Positions 7,297 to 14,494 of a stretch of DNA of 14,986 bases are shown in pieces. The DNA is from an uncultured Bacteroidota bacterium. GTDB lineage: Bacteria > Bacteroidota > Bacteroidia > Chitinophagales > Chitinophagaceae. Made by a program: the position numbers and the translations under genes. Every line of letters begins with the position of its first letter. Position 1 is the first letter of the stretch. The stretch spans positions 1 to 14,986 of the forward strand of contig CAMLEX010000024.1 in assembly GCA_946479055.1 (NCBI GenBank), written 5' to 3'. Under the pieces are notes generated by a model, which was not told the origin of the DNA, searched no databases, and saw only the letters and a program-made list of their open reading frames with translations.

Positions 7297-8940
7297 ATGA
7301 AAAATATATTCCATAAACTTATACTGGCGGCGGTTGTATCAACTACCGTTATGACTTCGTTTGCACAACAAACTTCAAAGCCCAATATCATTTTGATAAT
7401 GGTAGATGATATGGGCTTTTCTGATCTCGGCGCTTATGGTTCCGAAATTCAAACACCGAATATTGACAAATTAGCTTTTGAAGGATTAAGGTTAAAAGAA
7501 TTTTATAACAATTCTATTTGCGCTCCAACAAGAGCTTCACTGATCACTGGCCAATACCCTCACAAAGCCGGTGTGGGCTATTTTGATGTGAACTTAGGTT
7601 TACCTCCTTACCAGGGATTTTTAAATAAGGAATCATTAACCTTTGGAGAAGTATTGAAGCAGGCCGGGTACAGCACCTTGCTTTCAGGCAAATGGCATGT
7701 AGGTAACGACAGTACATCATGGCCCAATCAAAGAGGGTTTGATAAATTCTTTGGTGTAATTGGTGGTGGTGCTAATTATTTTGATGCGGAACCGATGCCA
7801 TTGGGTGGAAGACAATATCCCGTTGTGCTGCTCGAAAATAATAAACGTATTCACCCCGGTGGTGATGGTAATTATTTCACTAATGAAATCACCAACCATG
7901 CCGTACAGTTTATTGATGAACAAAATAAAACAGGCAAGCCTTTCTTTCTTTACCTCGCTTATACTGCACCACATTGGCCTTTGCAGGCTTTGCCGGAAGA
8001 TATCGCCAAATACAAAGGCCGTTATGATATTGGCTGGGATTCATTACACGAAGAAAGATTAGCCAAACAAAAAAAATTAGGATTGTTTCAGGTCGGTGAA
8101 ACTATTGCAGCAAGAGATTCTGCCGTACCCGAATGGAATAACCTGACTTGGGATGAAAAACAATTGTGGAAATCGAAGATGGAAGTATATGCGGCTATGC
8201 TTGACAGGGTAGACCAGGGGATCGGCAAATTATTAAACAAATTAAAGGAGCTGAAAAAAGATGAGAACACCATCATCATTTTTATTTCTGACAATGGTGC
8301 ACCTGCGGAAGATGTAGCCCATATTGGCAGGAAAGCGGGAAGAAATACAGGCCCTGTTGGTACGGCTGGTTCTTTTGAATCACAGGGAAAGAACTGGTCA
8401 TATGCATCCAATACACCGTTCCGTTCATTTAAAGCAAACGCCTACGAAGGAGGGATCAGTTCTCCTTTCATAGCATGGTATCCTAAAAAAATAAAAGGGG
8501 GAACTATTGCGAAAGGCACGGCACACCTGATCGACCTGGCGCCTACATTTTATGAATTGGCTGGCACGGTTTATCCCACAAACTTTAATGGTGTACAAAC
8601 AAATGCATTGCCGGGTAAGAGCTTAACTAATTTATTATTTGAAGGCAAAGAGCTGCAAAGAGAACAACCCATTTTTTGGGAACGTGCGGGCAACAGGGCT
8701 GTTAGAAAAGGCAATTGGAAATTAGTCTCCATCTTTCCATCTTACCAGTGGGAGTTATATGATATAGAAAAAGACCGTGGCGAAACACAAAATGTCGCAT
8801 CCAGGAATCCATTGATAGTGGATGAGCTTTCAGCGGACTATTTTGAATGGGCCAAACAAAACGGCGTGGTGGATTATGATAAAATAAAACAAGCGGCTCC
8901 GGCTTCCATTATTAATCGCCGGCAACAGGCTTCTAATTAA
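7297..8940 (+). CDS. Secreted Cys-type (S1 family) sulfatase, copy 2
   Basis: This 547-residue enzyme is a close paralogue of the preceding sulfatase, with a signal peptide cleaved near SFAQ (residue 24). Active-site residues are Asp37-Asp38, Cys75 and Arg79 in CAPTRASLITG, Lys132, His134, His226, Asp332-Asn333 and Lys379. By eye about 19 of the first 134 aligned mature residues differ. Divergence is concentrated in two stretches likely to line the substrate pocket: residues 164-192, where this copy has extra residues (AEPMPLGGRQ region), and 334-368 after SDNG. The His at 392 of copy 1 is Tyr383 here. Synonymous positions differ widely between the two genes, so the duplication is old and both copies have been kept under selection. 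The gap to copy 1 is 36 bases. Likely different but related substrates. Confidence 0.93.
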   Translation: MKNIFHKLILAAVVSTTVMTSFAQQTSKPNIILIMVDDMGFSDLGAYGSEIQTPNIDKLAFEGLRLKEFYNNSICAPTRASLITGQYPHKAGVGYFDVNLGLPPYQGFLNKESLTFGEVLKQAGYSTLLSGKWHVGNDSTSWPNQRGFDKFFGVIGGGANYFDAEPMPLGGRQYPVVLLENNKRIHPGGDGNYFTNEITNHAVQFIDEQNKTGKPFFLYLAYTAPHWPLQALPEDIAKYKGRYDIGWDSLHEERLAKQKKLGLFQVGETIAARDSAVPEWNNLTWDEKQLWKSKMEVYAAMLDRVDQGIGKLLNKLKELKKDENTIIIFISDNGAPAEDVAHIGRKAGRNTGPVGTAGSFESQGKNWSYASNTPFRSFKANAYEGGISSPFIAWYPKKIKGGTIAKGTAHLIDLAPTFYELAGTVYPTNFNGVQTNALPGKSLTNLLFEGKELQREQPIFWERAGNRAVRKGNWKLVSIFPSYQWELYDIEKDRGETQNVASRNPLIVDELSADYFEWAKQNGVVDYDKIKQAAPASIINRRQQASN

Positions 8941-8961
8941 TGTCCCTTATAAAACTTAGTT

Positions 8962-9681
8962 ATGAAAAATAATATCATTACGGTATTTATACATTTATTT
9001 TTTATTACCGGAACACAAGCTCAAATAGTAAAAGACGAAAATCATCCGCCGCTGGGATTGGACTCTTTTGCAGCAAAAATAGACAGGCAGATAAAACCAC
9101 AGATCATCGATGCAAGAAGCGCTGATGAATTTGCATTGAATCATATTAAAGGTGCCATTAATTTTAATCTGCAAACTGAAGGGTATGAAACTTTGGTACT
9201 ATCTCTTCTAAACAACGAACCTGTATTCATTTACTCTATAGGAACTGGCCGCAGTGGACAGTTGGCGAAGGATTTAAGAGACAAAGGTTTTAAAGAAGTA
9301 TTTGAACTGAAAGGCGGTATTGCCAATTGGATAGGCGGAGGTAAGCCCTATTACACTTCTGCCAAAAAAAGTGTGACACTGCAGGACTATAAAACCATCC
9401 TTGCAAACAATCCACTCGTACTGGTGGACATCGGCTCACGTTATTGCGGGGCCTGCAAAAAAGTAAAACCAATTTTAGACAGCCTTCGTAGCGAAAATAG
9501 AAATACTATAAAAATTATAGAAATTGACCTGGAAGAAAGCCCGCAATTGATAAGTGAATTAAAAACAGTGGATGCTTTTCCTTATTTGATTTTATACAAA
9601 AAAGCAGAGGTAGTTTTAAAAAGAAGCGGACTTAGTGATTTAAAAAATACACTAGACTTAGCCATTGCAAAAGCAAAATAG
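8962..9681 (+). CDS. Secreted rhodanese-like/thioredoxin fusion protein
   Basis: This 239-residue protein has a signal peptide (cleavage after TQA, residue 20), a rhodanese-like domain (about 30-130) and a thioredoxin-like domain (about 138-239). Rhodanese landmarks are IIDARSADEF (48-57), HIKGAINF and ELKGGIANW. The catalytic loop reads YSIGTGRS (91-98), where the usual form is YCRSGxRS, so the catalytic Cys is Ser92 and sulfur transfer by this domain is unlikely. The thioredoxin domain has a CGAC redox pair (Cys162, Cys165) and the cis-Pro motif FPYLI (Pro207). The protein would act in the periplasm with the sulfatases and the FGE. It could reduce the FGE or protect the sulfatase cysteine before oxidation; this is inference from context. 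It starts 21 bases after the second sulfatase. Confidence 0.85.
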   Translation: MKNNIITVFIHLFFITGTQAQIVKDENHPPLGLDSFAAKIDRQIKPQIIDARSADEFALNHIKGAINFNLQTEGYETLVLSLLNNEPVFIYSIGTGRSGQLAKDLRDKGFKEVFELKGGIANWIGGGKPYYTSAKKSVTLQDYKTILANNPLVLVDIGSRYCGACKKVKPILDSLRSENRNTIKIIEIDLEESPQLISELKTVDAFPYLILYKKAEVVLKRSGLSDLKNTLDLAIAKAK

Positions 9682-9712
9682 TATTATCCTATCCCTATTC
9701 AAACAGTATTGT

Positions 9713-9976
9713 ATGCCAAAGTTTGTAACAACCATTCAACTTCATGATGCGGATGAGAGTGACTATAATAAATTATACAACGAGTTGACAAAAAAATCAA
9801 CTAAAAAAGGAAGACATGCAGTTCAAAGTAAAAGATATATTACAGGTAAAATTGAATATAAACAGGAAGGTGATGTGACAATACAGGAAGTTACTGATAC
9901 GGTTTTCAGGGCAGTTACCAAAACAGGAAAGAAATATTCATTTACTATTACCAGGAATAACACTATTGACGGTTAA
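9713..9976 (+). CDS. Small conserved-looking protein of unknown function
   Basis: This 87-residue soluble protein begins at ATG 9713 (MPKFVTTIQLHDADESDY); a TTG further upstream overlaps the previous gene and is not needed. It has no signal peptide, no cysteines and no membrane segment. A beta strand, then helix (SDYNKLYNELTKK), then alternating strands suggest a small ferredoxin-like alpha/beta fold. There is some resemblance to DUF2622/GhoS-type small proteins, but I cannot confirm it. It lies 31 bases after the rhodanese/thioredoxin gene and 46 bases before the YeiH-type transporter, so it is probably transcribed with them. Its function is unknown; a cytoplasmic accessory or regulatory role is possible. 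Confidence 0.7.
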   Translation: MPKFVTTIQLHDADESDYNKLYNELTKKSTKKGRHAVQSKRYITGKIEYKQEGDVTIQEVTDTVFRAVTKTGKKYSFTITRNNTIDG

Positions 9977-9998
9977 AGATCAATTGAAGGTAAATTTG
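9966..9998 (+). promoter_or_regulatory. Possible internal promoter before the YeiH-type gene
   Basis: TAAATTTG at 9991-9998 matches the -7 TAnnTTTG consensus. A TTG lies at 9966-9968, 22 bases upstream, slightly longer than the usual spacing. The transcription start would be about 20 bases before the ATG at 10023. It could let the transporter and the FGE be expressed apart from SusCD. The element is short and AT-rich, so chance is a real possibility. Confidence 0.3.
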
Positions 9999-10022
9999 TA
10001 ACACTAAAAAGAAAAATAAGCG

Positions 10023-11408
10023 ATGCCGTTCAACACCAATAAGAAAGTAAATACAGCCGGAGACGCATTGTCATTGTATGATGATAGTAAGTCAGAAGAA
10101 ATAGTAGCAAAACAAAACGTTTTAAATTTATCAGAAGATATATGGGCCGTAATCATCGGAGGTCTGTTGATTGCTACTGTGTTGGTCGCGGCATTGTTAT
10201 CGCCCGGATTTGAATTTAACACACCCGTATACCAGTGGGCTAACACAGAAGACTTATTTACAAAAGTACTTTCCGGCAACAACTTATTATTACTTACAGG
10301 TATTGGATTGGTATTCCTATTACTTTCATCCGTTGCTATCCGTTTATCCGGTGGCAGTATAAAAAAATACAGTACGGGTTTTATACTCATTTATATATTG
10401 GGTATTTTTTCTTTAATTATTGCCGGCAACAAATCAATCAACGCTTATGGTATCGAATATGTAGTATTCGCTTTACTACTTGGATTGCTGATTGGCAATC
10501 TTACTGTCATTCCGCCCTGGTTAAAAGAAGCGGCCCGTTCTGAATTTTTTATAAAAACAGGATTGGTAATTCTTGGCATCAGTGTGTTGTTTACGGATAT
10601 AATTAAAGCTGGGTTGCCGGGTATTTTACAGGCTGTATTGGTAGTAAGTGTAGTTTGGTTCTTTGCCTTGTGGTTGAGCCGTAAATTAAAAGTAGATGAT
10701 GAGTTTGGGGTAATACTCGCATCTGCAGTTTCCATCTGCGGTGTATCGGCTGCTATTGTTGCCAGTGGAGCTATTAAAGGAGATAAGAAAAAATTGTCTT
10801 ATATCACTACGCTTGTTCTGTTAGTAGCTATACCTATGCTGATCATTCAACCCTGGATAATAAAACAATTAGGCATTTCGGAAATAGTTGGGGGCGCCTG
10901 GTTGGGTGGTACATTAGACACAACAGCTTCCGTAACAGCCGCTGCTCAGTTAGTAGGCCCCGTTGCTGTTAAGGCTGGCGTAATTATTAAATTCTCTCAA
11001 AATGTTTTGATTGGCGTAGCCGCATTTTTTATCGCAGCCTGGTGGACATTGAAAAAGAATCCGGAACAAGCCACAGCGACAGAAGGCAAAGGATTAAAAA
11101 TTATCTGGGAACGTTTTCCAAAATTTGTACTGGGCTTTATCGCCGTCTCATTGCTTTTTTCTTTTTTGATTCCTGCAGACACTACTAAGCAAGTAAGTGG
11201 TTTCCTGAATGGCTTGCGTACTATTTGGTTTGCACTGGCATTTGTTGCAATCGGTTTGGAAGCCCGGTTTGTTGACCTGGTGAAGATACAGGGCGGCAGG
11301 CCTGCTCTCGCATTCATCGGTGCGCAGCTGTTTAACATACTATGGACATTACTTTGGGCTTATTTACTTTTTGGTGGAATTTTACTACCAACGCCTGGTA
11401 TAAAATAA
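10023..11408 (+). CDS. YeiH family putative sulfate exporter
   Basis: This 461-residue inner-membrane protein belongs to the YeiH/Cons_hypoth698 group (putative sulfate exporter family). Family features are the SICGVSAAIVASGAIKGDKK segment (about 236-255), GGTLDTTASVTAAAQ (about 294-308) and VKAGVIIKFSQNVLIG. I see roughly ten or more hydrophobic helices. The protein is longer than the usual 330 to 350 residues of E. coli YeiH: it has a hydrophilic N-terminus of about 38 residues and additional N-terminal helices. Members occur beside genes that release sulfate or sulfite, and YeiH has been linked to sulfite tolerance. Here it would handle sulfate freed by the sulfatases. The direction of transport is not established; uptake would fit a sulfur-scavenging locus as well as export. 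Start ATG 10023 gives the only sensible N-terminus. Confidence 0.85.
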   Translation: MPFNTNKKVNTAGDALSLYDDSKSEEIVAKQNVLNLSEDIWAVIIGGLLIATVLVAALLSPGFEFNTPVYQWANTEDLFTKVLSGNNLLLLTGIGLVFLLLSSVAIRLSGGSIKKYSTGFILIYILGIFSLIIAGNKSINAYGIEYVVFALLLGLLIGNLTVIPPWLKEAARSEFFIKTGLVILGISVLFTDIIKAGLPGILQAVLVVSVVWFFALWLSRKLKVDDEFGVILASAVSICGVSAAIVASGAIKGDKKKLSYITTLVLLVAIPMLIIQPWIIKQLGISEIVGGAWLGGTLDTTASVTAAAQLVGPVAVKAGVIIKFSQNVLIGVAAFFIAAWWTLKKNPEQATATEGKGLKIIWERFPKFVLGFIAVSLLFSFLIPADTTKQVSGFLNGLRTIWFALAFVAIGLEARFVDLVKIQGGRPALAFIGAQLFNILWTLLWAYLLFGGILLPTPGIK

Positions 11409-11474
11409 AACCTGGAGCCATTAATCATTTTGCAAACCTTAATATTGAGTAAGAACATAATTTCTAATGTACGT

Positions 11475-12572
11475 ATGCGATTCTTTAAAATAATAGCTGG
11501 TTGTTTTTTGATTTTGTTTGTAGCTGCATTCAATAAAAAAAAACAAGGAGGCAAATTACAATCTGTACCTGGTTCTATACGGGATAATGATACTGGCAAG
11601 CATATAGTATGCAGACCGCCTTCACGTTCTGTCGCTTTAACACCAGTTAAAAATAATGTTACGTCAATTGATAACGCCAATGCAGATATGGTATTGATTC
11701 CTGGAGGAAAATTTCAAATGGGCTCTGATGATTTTACTGATAGCAAACCTGTTCACCAGGTTACAGTAGATAATTTTTGGATGGATGTGCATGAAGTGAC
11801 CAATGCGCAATTTGCCGTTTTCGTAAAAGCAACGGGATATACAACCGTGGCAGAAAGAAAGTTAAACCCTGCTGATTTTTCGGGAGTGCCTGCAGATAAA
11901 TTAGTGCCCGGTTCTGCAGTATTTACACCACCTGCAAACCCTGTATCGTTGGACAATTCTTTGCAATGGTGGCAATATGTACCTGGTGCTGATTGGCGTC
12001 ACCCGCTTGGTCCGTCGAGTTCTATAAAAGACAAAGGAAATGAACCGGTAGTACAGGTATGCTATGAAGATGCGGCAGCCTATGCAAAATGGGCGGGGAA
12101 GAGATTACCTACTGAAGCAGAATGGGAATATGCGGCAAGAGCCGGTAAAATGAATTCAACATATTATTGGGGTAATGATTTGAAACCCGGTGGAAAATGG
12201 ATAGCCAATATTTTCCAGGGAAATTTTCCGGATAAGAATACAGTTGAAGATGGATTTAATGGCACAGCACCGGTAAAAAATTATTTACCCAATGCTTTTG
12301 GTTTATATGATATGGAAGGCAATGTATGGGAATGGTGCAGCGATCTCTACAGGCCTGATTATTATCAAAAAAGCCCGGCCAATAATCCAAAAGGCCCGGA
12401 TGATAGTTATGATCCGGAAGAGCCCGGCCTGGAGAAACATGTACAACGTGGTGGTTCTTTTTTGTGCAGCGATCAGTACTGTATCCGTTATAAGGCAGGT
12501 AGCCGGGGCAAAGGCGAAACCAGCAGTGCCAGTAATAATCTGGGTTTTCGTTGTGTAAAAGAATTGAGATAG
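11475..12572 (+). CDS. Formylglycine-generating enzyme (sulfatase maturation), exported
   Basis: This 365-residue protein is an FGE/SUMF1-type enzyme. With O2 and Cu(I) it oxidises the Cys in the CxPxR motif of sulfatases to formylglycine. The FGE-sulfatase domain spans about 69-363: MVLIPGGKFQMGSDDF, HEVTNAQFAVFV, GKRLPTEAEWEYAARAG, NAFGLYDMEGNVWEWCSD, and the C-terminal SFLCSDQYCIRYKAGSR with NNLGFRC. Cys331 and Cys336 match the copper-binding pair of true FGEs (Cys336/Cys341 in human), which FGE-fold proteins without FGE activity lack. Residues 1-20 form a signal peptide or anchor (hydrophobic 6-19), so it should work in the periplasm with the sulfatases. IAGC at 7-10 resembles a lipobox but is too near the N-terminus. 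ATG 11475 is chosen over an upstream TTG because it opens this segment. Last gene of the likely operon; 66 bases after the transporter. Confidence 0.88.
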   Translation: MRFFKIIAGCFLILFVAAFNKKKQGGKLQSVPGSIRDNDTGKHIVCRPPSRSVALTPVKNNVTSIDNANADMVLIPGGKFQMGSDDFTDSKPVHQVTVDNFWMDVHEVTNAQFAVFVKATGYTTVAERKLNPADFSGVPADKLVPGSAVFTPPANPVSLDNSLQWWQYVPGADWRHPLGPSSSIKDKGNEPVVQVCYEDAAAYAKWAGKRLPTEAEWEYAARAGKMNSTYYWGNDLKPGGKWIANIFQGNFPDKNTVEDGFNGTAPVKNYLPNAFGLYDMEGNVWEWCSDLYRPDYYQKSPANNPKGPDDSYDPEEPGLEKHVQRGGSFLCSDQYCIRYKAGSRGKGETSSASNNLGFRCVKELR

Positions 12573-12607
12573 AAAATCAAATGATAATCTTCTGATGCGT
12601 ATCTTAA

Positions 12608-12736
12608 TCAACTTTATATGGGAAAGAAAAAAATAGCTATTTGGTTATTACGCCTTATAAAAAGCAGGTTGTTTATCCTGATCTTGATAAACTCGCTAAA
12701 GACAAACAACACCGGTTTGAATTTACTATCGCATAG
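12608..12736 (+). other. Open fragment without start codon in the 12573-12816 gap
   Basis: The 244-base gap after the FGE gene holds no convincing gene. One frame is open from 12608 to a TAG at 12734-12736 and reads like protein (KNSYLVITPYKKQVVYPD, then LDKLAKDKQHRFEFTIA), with no ATG and a stop just upstream at 12605. It may be the remnant of a lost gene. A 51-codon ATG frame (12618-12773) in another phase looks like non-coding translation. I do not recognise a family. Confidence 0.2.
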
Positions 12737-12756
12737 GGACGTCATGGCAGAAAAAA

Positions 12757-12789
12757 TAATTTTGGATAAATAATAAACCGGTTATTTTG
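12757..12789 (+). promoter_or_regulatory. Possible promoter for the aldo/keto reductase gene
   Basis: TAATTTTG at 12757-12764 fits TAnnTTTG but has no TTG at the expected distance upstream. TTATTTTG at 12782-12789 has one mismatch and is preceded by TTTG at 12761-12764, with a short 17-base spacer. Either could drive the reductase gene starting at 12817, which the 244-base gap suggests has its own promoter. Confidence 0.3.
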
Positions 12790-12816
12790 CATTACCATAT
12801 AATTTGAATTTCAGTT

Positions 12817-13731
12817 ATGAATAAAATTTATCTCAGTGATTCCGGTCCCAAAGTTTCACCTGCCGTTTATGGTTTCTGGAGATGGGAAGATACCAGTGCA
12901 ACCGGTGTTGCAACAATGGAAAAAATTGTTAACCTCTGTCTTGAGCTTGATATCAATACTTTTGATCATGCGGATGTTTATGGCGGTTATCAATGTGAAG
13001 AGTTATTTGGTAATGTTATGAAGCAAAAATCTTTTAAGCGGGAAGATGTTGTTTTGTTTACCAAATGCGGTGTAAATATTCCGCACCCCAACCGCCCCGA
13101 AGTAAGAGTGAAATATTATGATACGTCATCCGCTCATATCCTGAAAAGCGTTGATAATTCATTACAAAAACTGAAAACAGATTATATAGATATATTCCTG
13201 TTGGATCAATTGGATCCTTTATCAAATCTTGAAGAAACAGCCCTTACCCTGGAGCGGTTAAGAACTTCCGGGAAGATCAGGAATATAGGAGTAGCTAATT
13301 TTTCAGTTTTTCAACACCAGTTACTGGCTTCTTATCTGCGGGTACCTATTGTTACCAATCATATTGAATTAAACCTGTTGAACACCGCATCATTGGACAA
13401 TGGTCAGCTTGATTATATCAAACAACGTTATATGCGTCCGCTGGCTGCCGCACCACTTGCCGGCGGAAGAATTGAAAATGGCACAGATCCTTTGGCGGTA
13501 AGAGTTCATTATAAGTTAGGAGAGATCGGAAAAAAATATGGAACCAATGTTGAATCAATCGCTGTTGCCTGGTTGATTAAATTAGGAGCATTGCCATTGA
13601 TCGGTACGCTAAATGAACAACGTATCCGCAATATTGTGAATGCATTTGATATTGATCTGGACCAACAAGATTGGTATGATCTGTATAATACTTCAAAAGA
13701 GGAAATTCATAAGGTGGATATGGAGGATTAA
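12817..13731 (+). CDS. Aldo/keto reductase, YdhF-like, catalytic His replaced
   Basis: This 304-residue cytoplasmic protein is an NADP(H)-dependent aldo/keto reductase of the YdhF-like branch, with a full-length TIM barrel. Catalytic Asp50 (FDHADVYGGY), Tyr55 and Lys83 (FTKCG) are visible. The fourth tetrad position, His in the usual LLIHRPDPL motif, is changed: the segment reads FLLDQLDPL, giving Asp130, with Arg to Gln and Pro to Leu next to it. Downstream landmarks are normal (GKIRNIGVANFS, PLAGGRI, LIGTLNEQRIRNI). The His normally orients the substrate carbonyl, so activity or substrate may be altered. It follows the sulfatase operon after 244 bases and is not clearly tied to it. The physiological substrate cannot be told. 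Confidence 0.85.
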   Translation: MNKIYLSDSGPKVSPAVYGFWRWEDTSATGVATMEKIVNLCLELDINTFDHADVYGGYQCEELFGNVMKQKSFKREDVVLFTKCGVNIPHPNRPEVRVKYYDTSSAHILKSVDNSLQKLKTDYIDIFLLDQLDPLSNLEETALTLERLRTSGKIRNIGVANFSVFQHQLLASYLRVPIVTNHIELNLLNTASLDNGQLDYIKQRYMRPLAAAPLAGGRIENGTDPLAVRVHYKLGEIGKKYGTNVESIAVAWLIKLGALPLIGTLNEQRIRNIVNAFDIDLDQQDWYDLYNTSKEEIHKVDMED

Positions 13732-13787
13732 TAGAGAATCCTTAGTTTACAAAACAAGATGTTGGGCAATGCAAGGAAACTTAATAG

Positions 13788-14357
13788 ATGTTGATATTAA
13801 TTTTATCTCCGGCTCTTGCTTTTGTCTTTGACTTCATCAGGCAAAAGCTTTTTATTTCAAAAAAATGGGTATTCCTGTTCATTTCTCTATTGACAATTCC
13901 TTCTTTGATAATATGGATGGCCGGCTATAATTACAGCGATATAAAATTCCTATGGTATGCAGAAATGTTTATCAGTACAAGTGGCCTTTTAGCATTCTAT
14001 TCCATAATTGGAAATAGAATTGGGCCAAAACTTGCAATTTCCATAGTAGCAACATTGTTTATTATAGCAATAACATTCTTAGGTGCTATGGGTGCTTCAT
14101 ACGGTGGCGGTGAAAGAGAAGTGATAAGTCAATCTAATTATAAAAACTATATAGCACTACAGCTTGAACCCCAACTCTATGAGGATGAAAAAACTTTAAG
14201 AATAAAAAGAACCCGGCTATTTGGATTTATTGAAAAAACCATTTTTGAAACCTGGTATACTGACACTTTGGCTACAAATAAGTGTAAATATTATGTTGAA
14301 GATAATAGCCTACAATTGGTCTATGACTTGTGTAAGCAAGAACTTACATCACGTTAA
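13788..14357 (+). CDS. Membrane protein of unknown function
   Basis: This 189-residue protein has about four hydrophobic helices in its first 105 residues (roughly 2-17, 27-45, 55-75 and 82-104), followed by a soluble C-terminal tail of about 85 residues starting at GGGEREV. The tail looks like a short alpha/beta segment (LQLEPQLYEDEKTLRIKRTR). A TAG stop lies directly before the ATG in frame (13785-13787), so this is the earliest possible start. It is 56 bases after the aldo/keto reductase. I do not recognise the family and see no catalytic motif. Base composition is AT-rich like its neighbours. Confidence 0.6.
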   Translation: MLILILSPALAFVFDFIRQKLFISKKWVFLFISLLTIPSLIIWMAGYNYSDIKFLWYAEMFISTSGLLAFYSIIGNRIGPKLAISIVATLFIIAITFLGAMGASYGGGEREVISQSNYKNYIALQLEPQLYEDEKTLRIKRTRLFGFIEKTIFETWYTDTLATNKCKYYVEDNSLQLVYDLCKQELTSR

Positions 14358-14456
14358 TAATTTGCAGAGGAAACCATATGTAAAGCTTATTTTTTTCGGT
14401 TCTGTAATTGAAATATTTGCCTTTATTGCTCAACAATGATTTTAAAATTCTGCTCG

Positions 14457-14464
14457 TATCTTCG
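14457..14464 (+). promoter_or_regulatory. Possible -7 element of the metZ-like gene
   Basis: TATCTTCG differs at one position from TAnnTTTG and is followed by CACTCC, a start-site context often seen in this phylum. It lies 31 bases before the ATG at 14495. No TTG is visible at the normal -33 distance, so the assignment is tentative. Confidence 0.35.
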
Positions 14465-14494
14465 CACTCCAATTAATAAAAGATATAGCAGCAT

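Noticed and set aside
10004..10390. 128-residue minus-strand open frame
   Set aside because: It is antisense to the N-terminal part of the YeiH-type gene, whose protein is clearly of a known family; the other minus-strand frames here are likewise shadows.
12292..12558. 88-residue frame inside the FGE gene
   Set aside because: It overlaps the conserved C-terminal half of the FGE in another frame and has no family features.
14221..14439. 72-residue frame overlapping the unknown membrane protein gene
   Set aside because: It overlaps the soluble tail of the 13788 gene in another phase and its translation has no recognisable structure.
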